A stretch of 64,000 nt of DNA from an uncultured Alistipes sp. (GCA_900769445.1 CAAGGR010000025.1:1-64000); one strand, 5' to 3'; positions 31,741 through 41,673 are shown, counted from the stretch's first letter. Numbers and translations: made by a program. The notes: generated from the letters alone by a model not told the origin.

Positions 31741-34389
31741 ATGAGAAACAAGTTCATACAACTTTGTACACTAATATTTAGCTCCCTACTCCTTGTAATG
31801 ACAGCGTGTCAGCAGGATAACGTAGGAGGGGAGTCTGTAGATTATGGTTATGTGGCGTTTAGGCTTACTAAACAGCCATCTGTAGAGGCGTCGTCAGCAA
31901 CACGAGCTAAGTTAGATTGGCTTTCGGATGCGCATAAGGTTACAATCACTATGCAGTCGCTCGATAACCATACAACATTGAAGCAAACGCTACCTATCAC
32001 ATATTACGATAAGGAGTTAGCCGAGTGGGGTGTTACGAGTGATAAGTTGCGTTTGTTGGTAGGCGACTATAAGGTTATGAGCTATGAGTTATACGATAAC
32101 CTTGATAATAAGCTTCTTGATGCTCAGTGCAATGTTGAGTTCTCTGTCGTAAATGGAGGTCTTGAGATTTGTGAGATTGTTGTTGAGGATGCTACAAAAT
32201 CGGGTAAGATCGGCTTCAGGTTGGTAAAGCTTTTTGAAGATACTAGAGCGGATGACGACTATCTCTTTGAGAACATTAAGGCGGTAGATATCATCGTGAA
32301 ACGAGATCGTTTTGCTGCCGATACATTGATGGCGCGTAAGTTGTCCTACTTGGAGGAGTTTGTAAAGATTAATCCAGATGATGTGCAATCTAAGAGTAGG
32401 CTCTCTGCATATATCGAGTGCGAGGAGAGTTTCTGGCTGGAGACTGGAAGGTATACTATTATAGGTTATACTACATACTCTGATGTTAAGGCTAAAAATG
32501 AGCTTGAGGCAGCCACTATCGATGAACTCAGTATAGGCTTTGATGTTGAAATTAATCAGTTGCATGTTGTTAAAGATGTGCCTGTTAAGCTGTCGAAGAG
32601 TGCCGAGCATATCAAGGATTATATCGCCTTGAAGGAGATATGGGAGGCGTTGGATGGCAAGAATTGGACCTTCTATGGTGAGGAGTATCCTGCGGGTAGC
32701 AACTGGAACTTCGATAAGGATATTGATATGTGGGGCGACCAACCAGGTGTAACGCTTAATGCAGAGGGTCGTGTTGAGAATCTTAATCTCTCGGGCTTTG
32801 GTGCTAAGGGCGTGGTGCCTGATGCTATTGGTCAGCTTACAGATCTTAAACTTCTCTATTTGGGTAACCACAACGAACTTATTGGTGGCTACGATGGCGA
32901 TGCAGCTGAGGCTGGTCGACTCAATGCTATGAGCTATTATAATAATGCTCTAAAGCGAGATACACGTGAGGGTCTAAGTCGTGAGTTGAAGAGTGCTATT
33001 AACAACGATGCTACACAGCGTCCAATCCTCTCGAGCGGTGTAAAGCGCAAGGATGTGGCGTTTGGAAACCTTACAAATGGCATTACAGGTATCTCGCGCG
33101 CGATGATGCGTCTTGAGAAGTTGGAGCAGTTCTTTATTGCAAACTCTCCGATTACATGCGATCCTGAAACTCAAGAGGGCTTCTTTGTTGATATAAGCGA
33201 AGATTCGCCATACTACGCTGAGACGAAGGATTGGTCATGGGAGAATTTCGAGAACCTTGTGGATGTTGAGATATACAACTGTCCAAACCTTAAGGCTCTG
33301 CCTCGTGAGTTTATCACTGAGTTGCCAGCAATCCAGTCGTTGAATGTGGCGATGAACTATGGTATTTCAGGTGAGCAACTTTTGGCGGACTGGGAGGCAT
33401 TGATTGATGGTAAGTCGGGAGATAAGGTGCAGATTCTATATCTTGGCTACAACAACCTTACAGAGACCCCTTCATACGATAAGCTAAAGAATATGCTAAA
33501 GATTGGTCTTTTGGATTGTAATAGCAATAAGCTTAAGACCATACACCCATTTGGCAAGACGGTAAATCCAACAACGCTTATTTACGACTACAATCAGATT
33601 GAGTCTATATCTGCAGCTGAAGATGGTTATTTCTGTGGTCTAAGCCAGCTGGAGGACTTCACATGCTCGAATAATAAACTAACCGAGTTGCCAGACCTCT
33701 TTAATGCGAAGTCTGTCTATGTATTTAAGAGTGTTGACTTCTCGTCAAACAACATCAGCAAGTTGGCGAATGGCAAAGATTGGCGCGGTGTAAATACAGA
33801 GACACTAAACCTCGCAAATAACAATCTTAAGGAGCTCCCAAAACGCCTTATTGGCTCAGGCTCGCAGATTGGAATATTGATGCTTAGCGCGAATGGTATG
33901 ACAACGATTGAGGAGGGCGCGCTTATAGGCTCTGGTAGTGAGTACCTAACCACTATCGACCTTAGCTTCAACCGTCTTACTAAGCTTCCATACGAGGACT
34001 TTAGCATCACAAACATCCCATTCCTTTATGGTATCGACCTTTCGAGCAACGCCTTTGCCGAGTTCCCATATGCGCCGCTCTCGATTGATAGGTTGAGTGT
34101 TATTAGCGTCCGTCAGCAGAGGGATGATTATGGAAATCGTACACTCTCAGAGTGGCCAGAGAATGTTGGTAAACATAAGAGCCTTGCAGCGCTATATATC
34201 GGCTCTAACGACTTGGGTAAGATTACTGAGGAGATCTCTCCATATATCATGATTCTCGAGATTAAGGATAATCCAAATATCTCGATAGACGTAAGCAATG
34301 TCTGCGAATATATCGAGTGGGGTTATTATTTGCTTATCTACGATTCAACACAGGATATCCGTGGTTGTGCATCTCTAAATCTTGACTAA
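31741..34389 (+). CDS. Leucine-rich-repeat surface lipoprotein with N-terminal DUF4458-like domain
   Basis: The product is 882 aa. The lipobox is LLLVMTACQQDN (Cys about 21). Residues 30-280 form a beta-rich region of the DUF4458 kind (YGYVAFRLTKQP, DYKVMSYELYDN). After a bridge with IALKEIWEALDGKNWTFYG at about 298-316, LRRs begin: GRVENLNLSGFGAKGVVPDAIGQLTDLKLLYLG near 340, and a longer block at about 540-860 (LQILYLGYNNLTE-type, VDFSSNNISKL, TLNLANNNLKELP, TIDLSFNRLTKLP, IDLSSNAFAEFP). LRRs bind proteins. It probably captures a protein ligand at the surface for the protease encoded two genes on. Confidence 0.85.
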   Translation: MRNKFIQLCTLIFSSLLLVMTACQQDNVGGESVDYGYVAFRLTKQPSVEASSATRAKLDWLSDAHKVTITMQSLDNHTTLKQTLPITYYDKELAEWGVTSDKLRLLVGDYKVMSYELYDNLDNKLLDAQCNVEFSVVNGGLEICEIVVEDATKSGKIGFRLVKLFEDTRADDDYLFENIKAVDIIVKRDRFAADTLMARKLSYLEEFVKINPDDVQSKSRLSAYIECEESFWLETGRYTIIGYTTYSDVKAKNELEAATIDELSIGFDVEINQLHVVKDVPVKLSKSAEHIKDYIALKEIWEALDGKNWTFYGEEYPAGSNWNFDKDIDMWGDQPGVTLNAEGRVENLNLSGFGAKGVVPDAIGQLTDLKLLYLGNHNELIGGYDGDAAEAGRLNAMSYYNNALKRDTREGLSRELKSAINNDATQRPILSSGVKRKDVAFGNLTNGITGISRAMMRLEKLEQFFIANSPITCDPETQEGFFVDISEDSPYYAETKDWSWENFENLVDVEIYNCPNLKALPREFITELPAIQSLNVAMNYGISGEQLLADWEALIDGKSGDKVQILYLGYNNLTETPSYDKLKNMLKIGLLDCNSNKLKTIHPFGKTVNPTTLIYDYNQIESISAAEDGYFCGLSQLEDFTCSNNKLTELPDLFNAKSVYVFKSVDFSSNNISKLANGKDWRGVNTETLNLANNNLKELPKRLIGSGSQIGILMLSANGMTTIEEGALIGSGSEYLTTIDLSFNRLTKLPYEDFSITNIPFLYGIDLSSNAFAEFPYAPLSIDRLSVISVRQQRDDYGNRTLSEWPENVGKHKSLAALYIGSNDLGKITEEISPYIMILEIKDNPNISIDVSNVCEYIEWGYYLLIYDSTQDIRGCASLNLD

Positions 34390-34400
34390 AAGTTCTGACT

Positions 34401-36125
34401 ATGAAAAAGTTATACTATTATATTCCTCTTTTGGTGGGCGTACTACTATACGCTTGCAAGAATGATGTTACTACGATTGATGGCTTCGAGGCTGATATCT
34501 CAACTATCGAGGCTGAGGCTGTGGGTGGCGAGTATTTTGTAACTGTGCGCTCTGCCGAGGAGTGGGTAGCTATGGTCGATGAGCCATGGGTTATGGTCTC
34601 TCCTGCGAATGGTCGTGGCGTAACTCGTTGCTCGATTAAGATTGACTCCGCGCTAATGGATAACACTCGTAGCACAACTATTGATATCAGCTCGGGCTTT
34701 GATGAGCCTAAGAGCATTGCTATTACGCAGAAGGGTTTCGAGAAGAAGATTACCCCTGAGAAGAGCGATATCGAGATTGCAGCTTCGGCGGTTAAAGCCG
34801 ATAGATGGGTGGAGTTCGATGTAACCACAACCGTAAAGTTCAAGGTCGAGAGTAGTGCAAACTGGATTACGGTGGATGATGATTATAGCGATAAGCTTGA
34901 CCTTAACCGCGGTATGCGTCCACGTACTACACGTGTACGCCTCGATTGGAAGATGAACAGCGATCCTAAGGAGCGTATTGATACCCTATGTTTTATTAGT
35001 GATGATGCCGATACGCTTGCAACGCTCAATATTCGTCAGGCTGCAGGACCTCTTATCGAGGATAACCGTGCTGGCGACTCGTTGGCGGTAATTACCATCT
35101 TCGAGAAGTTGGAGTGCTTGGGCGATAATGGTATCTCTTCGACAGAGAGTATGAACCGTTGGGACTGCGTACGCTTGTGGAGGTCTACAGATAACCTTCC
35201 ATTGGATGCCGACGGTTTGCCAATTAAGGAGGCTATTGGTCGTGTCCGCGACCTTGATTTGAGCTATTTCAACACCGAGGATGGCGTACCTGTGGAGATT
35301 AAGCACCTCAAATATTTGGAGACCTTGTCGTTGTTTGGTAATGTGAACACGATGCTTAAGAGTATCGATCTTGGCGAAGAGGTTGCAACTCTTGAGTATT
35401 TGAAGGATTTGTGTATCGCAGCCTTTGGTCTTGTGTCGTTGCCAGATAATTTCGCTAACCTCAAAAATCTTGAGAGCTTAGACCTTAACTCTAACAACTT
35501 CAATGAGATACCTACGGTTATCACAAGGGAGAACTTCCCTAAGCTAAGGAAGCTAAATCTTTCAAGTAACCGTCGTTCCTCGATAACTGACCTTCGTAAG
35601 CGTAATAGTGCAAAGGAGGATGGTATAGGTGCCTACGCTAATATGAATAAGAGCGACGTGGTTAAAAACCTCTTCTTGTGGGAGGAGTTGGAGGAGCTTC
35701 AGCTATCATACAACTATATCGAGGGTGCATTGCCAGATTTTGAGCAGATGCCTCCCTATACAGCAGAGGATGTCAAGGAGTTTGGCGATACGGTGAATTG
35801 GGCTGTTGAAAATAGACTGCCACGCATCTTGCCAAATATGCGCAGCTTAAAGATTAACCTAAACTTTATGAGTGGCGATGCCCCTGATTGGTTGCTCTAC
35901 CATCCACGTCTATTGGAGTGGGGTCCAGAGGTCTTGATATTCCCACAGCAGGAGAAGGGTGTAAATAGCGAGGGCGAGAGTGTAGGTTTTGGTAATGCAC
36001 CTGCAAACTTTGAGTACTATTTTGATAAGTATCCACTCTATCGAGGTAGGTATGAGGGTGATATATCTGACGATAAGTCTGAGGGTACTGAGGGCAACGA
36101 TGATAACGCGGAAAAGGAGGAGTAA
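34401..36125 (+). CDS. Surface lipoprotein: two BACON-like modules followed by LRRs
   Basis: The product is 574 aa. The lipobox is GVLLYACKND (Cys about 19). A first BACON-like module lies at about 28-118 (IEAEAVGGEYFVTVRSAEEW, EPWVMVSPANG, SIAITQKG) and a second at about 122-225 (FKVESSANWITVDDD, LATLNIRQAAG). LRRs occupy about 265-490 (VRDLDLSYFNTEDG, LESLDLNSNNFNEIP, LRKLNLSSNRRS, LEELQLSYNYIEGALP). The C-terminal tail after 540 is acidic (DDKSEGTEGNDDNAEKEE). It resembles the gene before it in its LRR part, so the two may bind related ligands. It starts 11 nt after that gene and ends 2 nt before the protease gene. Confidence 0.85.
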   Translation: MKKLYYYIPLLVGVLLYACKNDVTTIDGFEADISTIEAEAVGGEYFVTVRSAEEWVAMVDEPWVMVSPANGRGVTRCSIKIDSALMDNTRSTTIDISSGFDEPKSIAITQKGFEKKITPEKSDIEIAASAVKADRWVEFDVTTTVKFKVESSANWITVDDDYSDKLDLNRGMRPRTTRVRLDWKMNSDPKERIDTLCFISDDADTLATLNIRQAAGPLIEDNRAGDSLAVITIFEKLECLGDNGISSTESMNRWDCVRLWRSTDNLPLDADGLPIKEAIGRVRDLDLSYFNTEDGVPVEIKHLKYLETLSLFGNVNTMLKSIDLGEEVATLEYLKDLCIAAFGLVSLPDNFANLKNLESLDLNSNNFNEIPTVITRENFPKLRKLNLSSNRRSSITDLRKRNSAKEDGIGAYANMNKSDVVKNLFLWEELEELQLSYNYIEGALPDFEQMPPYTAEDVKEFGDTVNWAVENRLPRILPNMRSLKINLNFMSGDAPDWLLYHPRLLEWGPEVLIFPQQEKGVNSEGESVGFGNAPANFEYYFDKYPLYRGRYEGDISDDKSEGTEGNDDNAEKEE

Positions 36126-36127
36126 TA

Positions 36128-38167
36128 ATGAAGAAGCATCTATATTATATTGCGGCTGTTGTGCTTATGGCAACAGCATGTGTAACCGATGATATTGCAT
36201 CGCAGGGTGCGACCCAGGAGCAGAACAAGGAGGTCATTATCCCAGATGGTGCTAATTCGGGCGAGGTAATCATCAAGTTTAAGCCCGAGATGGAGGCTAT
36301 CCTCGATGAGAGTATGACACGTTCGGGTGGTGAGGCTACACGCTCTGGTATTCCATCTACCGATGAGGTCTTGGATATACTTGGTGCATACTCCTTTGAG
36401 CGTGTTTTCCCAGTAGACCCGCGCCACGAGGTGCGTACTCGTGAGGAGGGCTTGCATTTGTGGTATATCGTTCGCTTCGATGAGAATGAGGATTTAAGAG
36501 TTGCATTTGAGCGTCTTTCGAAGTTGGGCGAGGTCGACAAAATTCAGTGCAATAGAGAACTAAAGCGCGCGCACACTGGCGAGCCTATCTTTGTTAGTTG
36601 CGCTGAGGCTGAAAGTCGTATCGCCACACGCTCTTCAAATATGCCCGACGACCCAGACCTATATCGTCATTGGAGCTATTTTAACAATGGTGCGACACGC
36701 GATTTTGTGAGTGAGCGAGCAGGTATTGTTGCTGGTGCCGATGTGGGTTGCTTAGAGGCCTGGGAGATGTGTACTGGCGATGAGGAGATTATCGTGGCTG
36801 TTATGGATGAGGCTGTTATGTGGAGCCATCCTGATCTCAGTGCCAATATCTGGACTAACGAGAAAGAGGAGGATGGTGTAAGTGGTAGCGATGATGATGG
36901 AAATGGCTACAAGGATGATAAGTATGGCTACAACTTTGTGCGAGATACGGGTGTGTTGTCGTGGACATCGAACGGTAGCACCGGTCATGGTACTCACGTA
37001 GCAGGTACTATAGCTGCTGTAAATGATAATGGTATCGGTTGTTCGGGTATTGCTGGTGGTGGCGATAAGGGCAATGGTGTGAAGATTATGTCATTGCAGC
37101 TCTTTGATGGTATGAATGCCTCAACACTCGCTTTGGAGGCTCGTGCGATGAAGTATGCAGCGGATAATGGTGCTGTGATATTGCAGTGTTCGTGGGGTTA
37201 TAACTCTGCTAAGTCAAATTATATTATGGGCTACACTCCAGGCCCTGCGACTGAGGAGGAGTGGGCAGCGACATACCCTTTGGAGAAGGAGGCTCTCGAC
37301 TACTTTATCCATAAGGCAGGCTCTGCAAATGGTGTTATCAATGGCGGTCTTGCAATCTTTGCTTCGGGTAATGAGTACGCTGCGCAGTCGTCGTTCCCTG
37401 CGGCATATTCTAAGTGTATCTCGGTATCGGCAATTGCTGCTGATTACACCCCAGCATCATACTCAAACTATGGCTCAGAGGTCTTGCTCTGTGCCCCTGG
37501 TGGTGATTTGGAGTACTATGGTACTCCAGGTGAGGCGGATGAGCAGTATGATGAGAATGGTAAGTTAAAGGAGCAGGGTGCAATATATTCAACTCTTGTT
37601 CAGAATGGTGTGGCTGGATATGGCTATTATGAGGGTACATCTATGGCTTGTCCTCACGTATCGGGTGTTGCAGCGCTTGGTCTTGCCTATGCTAAGAAGG
37701 AGGGTCGACACTTTACTTGGAAGGAGTTCCGCGATTTGATGTACTCAAATGCAGAGGATATAGATAGCTACTTTACTGGCGAGAAGTTGTACTATATGCG
37801 CCATACATCAGCGGGTGCAACACCTATAAAGATGAATCTTGCGGACTATCGTGGCAAGATGGGTCGTTTAGTAGATGCTGGCGCTCTTCTTAAAGCTATT
37901 AAGGGTGGTGGCCGCGATATGTGTCTACCTAATACATACCTTGCACCAGGGCAGAGCGTTACACTCCCTCTTGCGAAGTATGGCGTTGAGGGTGCTACAA
38001 AGGTTGAGGCTGAGAATGGTGCTATTGCCGAGGCTAAGCTCAACAACGGCAATCTTGAGATTTCTGCCAAGAGTGTTGGTCAGACCAGGATAACTGTAAA
38101 AGCCGAGGAGGAGCATACTATTATTGTTACGGTGCGCGAGGGTGCATCGGATAATGGTTGGTTGTAG
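36128..38167 (+). CDS. Subtilisin-like (S8) serine protease lipoprotein
   Basis: The product is 679 aa. The lipobox is VVLMATACVTDD (Cys about 19). Residues 38-150 form a Fervidolysin-type propeptide (EVIIKFKPEMEAIL, HLWYIVRFDENEDLRVAFERLSKL). The S8 catalytic domain spans about 210-570 with the triad Asp227 (VAVMDEAV), His287 (GHGTHVAGTIAA) and Ser505 (YEGTSMACPHVSGVAAL); the oxyanion Asn is in FASGNEYAAQSS. The Asp motif has EA where DTG is usual. A small Ig-like domain closes the protein (VTLPLAKYGVEGAT to QTRITVKAEEEH). It should be active at the cell surface, cutting captured proteins into peptides for SusCD. Confidence 0.93.
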   Translation: MKKHLYYIAAVVLMATACVTDDIASQGATQEQNKEVIIPDGANSGEVIIKFKPEMEAILDESMTRSGGEATRSGIPSTDEVLDILGAYSFERVFPVDPRHEVRTREEGLHLWYIVRFDENEDLRVAFERLSKLGEVDKIQCNRELKRAHTGEPIFVSCAEAESRIATRSSNMPDDPDLYRHWSYFNNGATRDFVSERAGIVAGADVGCLEAWEMCTGDEEIIVAVMDEAVMWSHPDLSANIWTNEKEEDGVSGSDDDGNGYKDDKYGYNFVRDTGVLSWTSNGSTGHGTHVAGTIAAVNDNGIGCSGIAGGGDKGNGVKIMSLQLFDGMNASTLALEARAMKYAADNGAVILQCSWGYNSAKSNYIMGYTPGPATEEEWAATYPLEKEALDYFIHKAGSANGVINGGLAIFASGNEYAAQSSFPAAYSKCISVSAIAADYTPASYSNYGSEVLLCAPGGDLEYYGTPGEADEQYDENGKLKEQGAIYSTLVQNGVAGYGYYEGTSMACPHVSGVAALGLAYAKKEGRHFTWKEFRDLMYSNAEDIDSYFTGEKLYYMRHTSAGATPIKMNLADYRGKMGRLVDAGALLKAIKGGGRDMCLPNTYLAPGQSVTLPLAKYGVEGATKVEAENGAIAEAKLNNGNLEISAKSVGQTRITVKAEEEHTIIVTVREGASDNGWL

Positions 38168-38174
38168 GGTAGTG

Positions 38175-38942
38175 ATGAGGGCGAGAGTTATATACCTTGT
38201 CGTGGCGCTGTTGGCACTTGTGCCACTAACGCTATCAGCACAGAGTAGGGGCTTTCTCTCTCGCGAGGAGTTAGACTCGTTGGTAAACCTCAAGAACTCG
38301 GTAAAGGCTGCGGGTGCATTGGCTCTATCGCATAGTACCGTAGAGCTTGGTGATATTGATGAAAGCGAGGCTGTTTACTTTAATTTTGAACTAAGAAACA
38401 CAACTCAGAGACCTATCACAATCACAGAGTTTCGCTCTTCGTGTGGTTGTATTAGGGTGCTTACTAAGCCTCAGACTCTTGAGCCTAATGCAGTGCTTAG
38501 GGTGAGCGCAAACTTCGATCCTACGGGACGTAGTACGCAGTTTCGCTATAGGGTGAATATATATACCGACCTTGATAGCGAGCTTCCTACCGAGCGTGTA
38601 ATGGTTGAGGGTAGGGTTGTGTGCGATGATGAGTGGTTGCATCTGCCACAGCGCGCTGGAGTGTTGCGTATGAGTCGTAAGGAGGTTGCTATAAACTCTC
38701 GTGGCGAGGAGCGTATCGCAGTGGCTAATAGTGGCGAGAAGGCGATAGCTATCACGGCAAAGCCTACAATCGAGGGTCTTAGCCTAAGATGTGAGCCAGA
38801 GGTGCTAAAGCCTAACCAGGAGGGTAACATATATATAGGGTATAGGGGTGATATAGACTCTGACCTTACGACAATACTGATATTAGATGGTGTGGAGGCA
38901 TCGCCCACCGATAGAGTGATAAAGGTAACAATAAAGAGATAG
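38175..38942 (+). CDS. Secreted DUF1573 protein
   Basis: The product is 255 aa from ATG 38175, 7 nt after the protease stop; a longer frame begins inside the protease gene and has no coding support. The signal peptide reads RARVIYLVVALLALVPLTLSAQ, with no lipobox. A DUF1573 Ig-like domain covers about 50-150: LSHSTVELGDIDES, YFNFELRNTTQRPITITE, SSCGCIRVLTKP, then NAVLRVSANFDPTGR. A second beta domain follows at about 160-250. DUF1573 proteins are periplasmic or surface Ig-fold proteins with no known enzymatic role. Its place in the operon suggests a structural or binding part. Confidence 0.8.
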   Translation: MRARVIYLVVALLALVPLTLSAQSRGFLSREELDSLVNLKNSVKAAGALALSHSTVELGDIDESEAVYFNFELRNTTQRPITITEFRSSCGCIRVLTKPQTLEPNAVLRVSANFDPTGRSTQFRYRVNIYTDLDSELPTERVMVEGRVVCDDEWLHLPQRAGVLRMSRKEVAINSRGEERIAVANSGEKAIAITAKPTIEGLSLRCEPEVLKPNQEGNIYIGYRGDIDSDLTTILILDGVEASPTDRVIKVTIKR

Positions 38943-38949
38943 AGATACT

Positions 38950-39411
38950 ATGAAATTTTTAAGAGAGATATTTTCGCTTGCCATAATGGCATCTGCACTG
39001 CTTATTTCTGGCTGTGATAATGCGGATAACGAGTCGAACGCTACGAAGGTGCAGAATAAGGCTGTAACATACTATACCATTGATGGCGTGTGGTGTCTTG
39101 AGGAGTGGAACGATGCGCCCTTAGCCGAGGGGACACTCCTTTATATAGACCTTGACCGTACGGAGCATCGCTTCGAGATGTGGGATAATCTTAACTCGAT
39201 GTACCCTACGATGCGTAGTGGCGGCTTCATGCTCTCGAAGGATGATATGCAGCGCGATATAATCTCTGGCTGGTACGACTATAGCGTGGGCGACTGGGGC
39301 GACGACTATATTGTGGAACTCAATGCCGAGGGCGATAGGATGACATGGTCTGCGGTATCGAGCGATGAGAAGATGACCTTTGTAGAGGTTGACGCATTCC
39401 CTGAATTTTAA
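38950..39411 (+). CDS. Small lipoprotein, lipocalin-like size
   Basis: The product is 153 aa. The lipobox is ASALLISGCDNADN (Cys about 22). The mature part is rich in Trp and Asp: TIDGVWCLEEWNDAPLAEG, LYIDLDRTEHRFEMWDN, and YSVGDWGDDYIVEL, a pattern of short beta strands like lipocalin-like lipoproteins (a strand pattern of G-W-LEEWND then DR-HRFE). It lies 7 nt after the DUF1573 gene. Function is not recognised. It could be a periplasmic inhibitor or chaperone of the protease; that is a guess from position only. Confidence 0.65.
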   Translation: MKFLREIFSLAIMASALLISGCDNADNESNATKVQNKAVTYYTIDGVWCLEEWNDAPLAEGTLLYIDLDRTEHRFEMWDNLNSMYPTMRSGGFMLSKDDMQRDIISGWYDYSVGDWGDDYIVELNAEGDRMTWSAVSSDEKMTFVEVDAFPEF

Positions 39412-39436
39412 TATTAAACCTAATATAGACTAAACT

Positions 39437-41587
39437 ATGAGAACTTTTAAGAACTTAGCAGTCCTCACAACTGCTGTAATCGCACTCCTTAGCTGGGGTT
39501 GTGATGTATTTAATGAGAAGGATTCTGTTAAAGCTCCAACAATCACTATTGGTGAGCCTCTCTTTGATACAGAGGCTATGACCATGACACTACTATTTAC
39601 TCCATCTCAGAATACAACTGCTTGGCATTATAAGATTGAGCGTGAGGGCGCAACAGCTGACTTTACCTTTGTTGCTGGCGAGCAGCCAAAGGAGGTTGTT
39701 GTCGACATTGAGTTTGATGTTGTGTACACCGTATCGGCATATGCTGAGGGTCAGGGTCTAGAGGGAGACCTTGTAATTAACGATTTCTGCCTACTCACAG
39801 TTCCAACAATCACTGTTTCTAAGCCGCTCTTCGATGAGTCAACAATGACTCTTAGCTTCAACGTAACACCATCTGAGGGCGCGCACCATTGGTATTGGGG
39901 CGTTAAGGATTCGGAGTACACACGCTATGAGGGCGATGAGGCTCAGACCGTAAATTGCGCTGTTGAATACGATGTAAATTACACTTTCCTATTCCGTGTT
40001 GAGAATGAGCAGTCTCAAGGCGAGACAAAGGAGATAGAGTTCACAGTTATTAAGCCAGTGGTTGATATCGCTATCGAGAACCTAACAGCTTATACTCTCG
40101 ATGCTGTTATTACAAAGAAGGAGCATTGCGTTAAGTATGTTGCGGGTGCTGTGCATACCTCTGCATACGATAGAAACATCTTTATCGAGCAGGCACAGAC
40201 ATCGCTTAATCCAGATCCATCATATCCATTTGCAGTGTTTAACTCTGCAACCGAGAGTCGCACATTCTCTGAGCAGGATTTAGTGCGCAACTCACTACTT
40301 AGCAGCGAGGAGAATGCAGGTATTATCCTACTTCCTAACACTTCGTACACCATTGCAGTTTATGGCGAGGATGCTAATGGTAACTATACCGTAACAACTA
40401 AGGAGGTAGTAATTCCTCAGGTAGAGCTTAACGGTACATCTGCTATTTCAATTGAGGTTTCTGATATTACTCTTACCTCTGCAAATGCAACCATAACTGC
40501 TGAGACTGGTGCTAAGATTCTTACTGGTTATATCGACCCTGCTGTCGCTAAGGCGGACACAGAGAAGCCTTTTGATTTCGAGGGTAAGAGCGATGCTGAG
40601 ATTAAGAACTACATTGCAAGCGTTGTTAAGGGTGTGCCTATGATTTATAGCAACACTTTCACATACCTTCTAAGCGATGGTTTTGCTAACGATACAGAGT
40701 ATGTGGCATATGCCATTGCTATTAAGGATGGTAAGGTTGGTAACGTAGCATTTACAACATTTAAGACCCTACGTCCATCGCTCACAGGTGTTGCAAAGGT
40801 GGTTGATGCCGAGATTTTTGCACAGGTTTCGCACGAGAGTCTTACCGTGCAGCTTACTACTGATGATGCCGCTACTAAGGTACGTCTATATGCCGCTCCA
40901 GAGTCTGACCACGCAGCTTATGCCGATAATTTGGTATTTATTATGGACTCTGACAACTACCAGAACTATCGCGAGGAGTATGAAGTTATTGATGGTGTCG
41001 CTACTGCAGAGATAGAGATTGCTCATCCAGCTACTAACTACTATCTCTATGCCTCTGCTGTAGATGGTAATGGTCGTGCAGGTGAAATCGTATGCGTTGC
41101 TCAGTTGGCTGGCTACGAGACAGAGTACTATACTACCATCGAGAAGGTTGTTAATGATAGCGGTATGGATTACACTGGTACAGGCTCTGCAACAATCTCT
41201 GTAGAGGTTCTTAGTGTGGTTGATGACCGTGTTAGCGTAACTATCACAGCCAACGAATTTAGCGATAATGTAGATACTGTATGGTTTATCCGCTACAGTG
41301 GTACGACCGCAGAGGTGGCATCGCAGGTTAGAAGTTCTTTTGCAGAGTATCTTGAGACTAATAAGATTATCGGCTCATACAAGATCGCGAAGGAGGGTAT
41401 CGGTGTTAAGTATGTCGATGGCGGTAGCTCTTTTGATCCTAAGTATGAGGCACTCCAGTCGTATAGTAGCACATGGGGTGGCGATATTGTCGTAGTGGTA
41501 ATTCTTGATGCCGATGGCAAGTTGAGAATCGATAGCTACTGTTACTATGATGAGGCTTCTGCTAAGATTGTTATTGTAGAGCTATAA
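39437..41587 (+). CDS. Large surface lipoprotein with Fn3/Ig-like repeats
   Basis: The product is 716 aa. The lipobox is ALLSWGCDVFNE (Cys about 22). Two clear repeats open it: PTITIGEPLFDTEAMTMTLL (about 33) and PTITVSKPLFDESTMTLSFN (about 128), each followed by a W-H/W-Y strand and a Y-V-N-Y-T strand, i.e. fibronectin-III-like. Further beta modules follow, for example at about 215-330 (IAIENLTAYTLDAVI to NTSYTIAVYGEDANG) and about 335-450. No catalytic motif is visible. It is the last gene of the locus. An intrinsic terminator follows at 41625-41666. Confidence 0.78.
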   Translation: MRTFKNLAVLTTAVIALLSWGCDVFNEKDSVKAPTITIGEPLFDTEAMTMTLLFTPSQNTTAWHYKIEREGATADFTFVAGEQPKEVVVDIEFDVVYTVSAYAEGQGLEGDLVINDFCLLTVPTITVSKPLFDESTMTLSFNVTPSEGAHHWYWGVKDSEYTRYEGDEAQTVNCAVEYDVNYTFLFRVENEQSQGETKEIEFTVIKPVVDIAIENLTAYTLDAVITKKEHCVKYVAGAVHTSAYDRNIFIEQAQTSLNPDPSYPFAVFNSATESRTFSEQDLVRNSLLSSEENAGIILLPNTSYTIAVYGEDANGNYTVTTKEVVIPQVELNGTSAISIEVSDITLTSANATITAETGAKILTGYIDPAVAKADTEKPFDFEGKSDAEIKNYIASVVKGVPMIYSNTFTYLLSDGFANDTEYVAYAIAIKDGKVGNVAFTTFKTLRPSLTGVAKVVDAEIFAQVSHESLTVQLTTDDAATKVRLYAAPESDHAAYADNLVFIMDSDNYQNYREEYEVIDGVATAEIEIAHPATNYYLYASAVDGNGRAGEIVCVAQLAGYETEYYTTIEKVVNDSGMDYTGTGSATISVEVLSVVDDRVSVTITANEFSDNVDTVWFIRYSGTTAEVASQVRSSFAEYLETNKIIGSYKIAKEGIGVKYVDGGSSFDPKYEALQSYSSTWGGDIVVVVILDADGKLRIDSYCYYDEASAKIVIVEL

Positions 41588-41624
41588 TTATGATAGGGTA
41601 GTTTTTGCCCTGCTTAACAATTAA

Positions 41625-41666
41625 GGGGTTGACTAAATAGTAACTTAGCCAGCCCCAATTTTTTTT
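41625..41666 (+). terminator. Terminator of the SusCD/protease locus, just before the threonine aldolase start codon
   Basis: The stem GGGGTTGACTAA (41625-41636) with TTAGCCAGCCCC (41645-41656), 12 bp with two mismatches, is followed by eight T. It ends 7 nt before ATG 41674. A small hairpin (AGGG/CCCT, 41595-41612) precedes it. Confidence 0.8.
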
Positions 41667-41673
41667 TCGTGCT

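Noticed and set aside
32089..32871. 260-aa ORF on the minus strand
   Set aside because: It lies fully antisense to the DUF4458/LRR lipoprotein gene, whose frame has strong coding features; this one has none.
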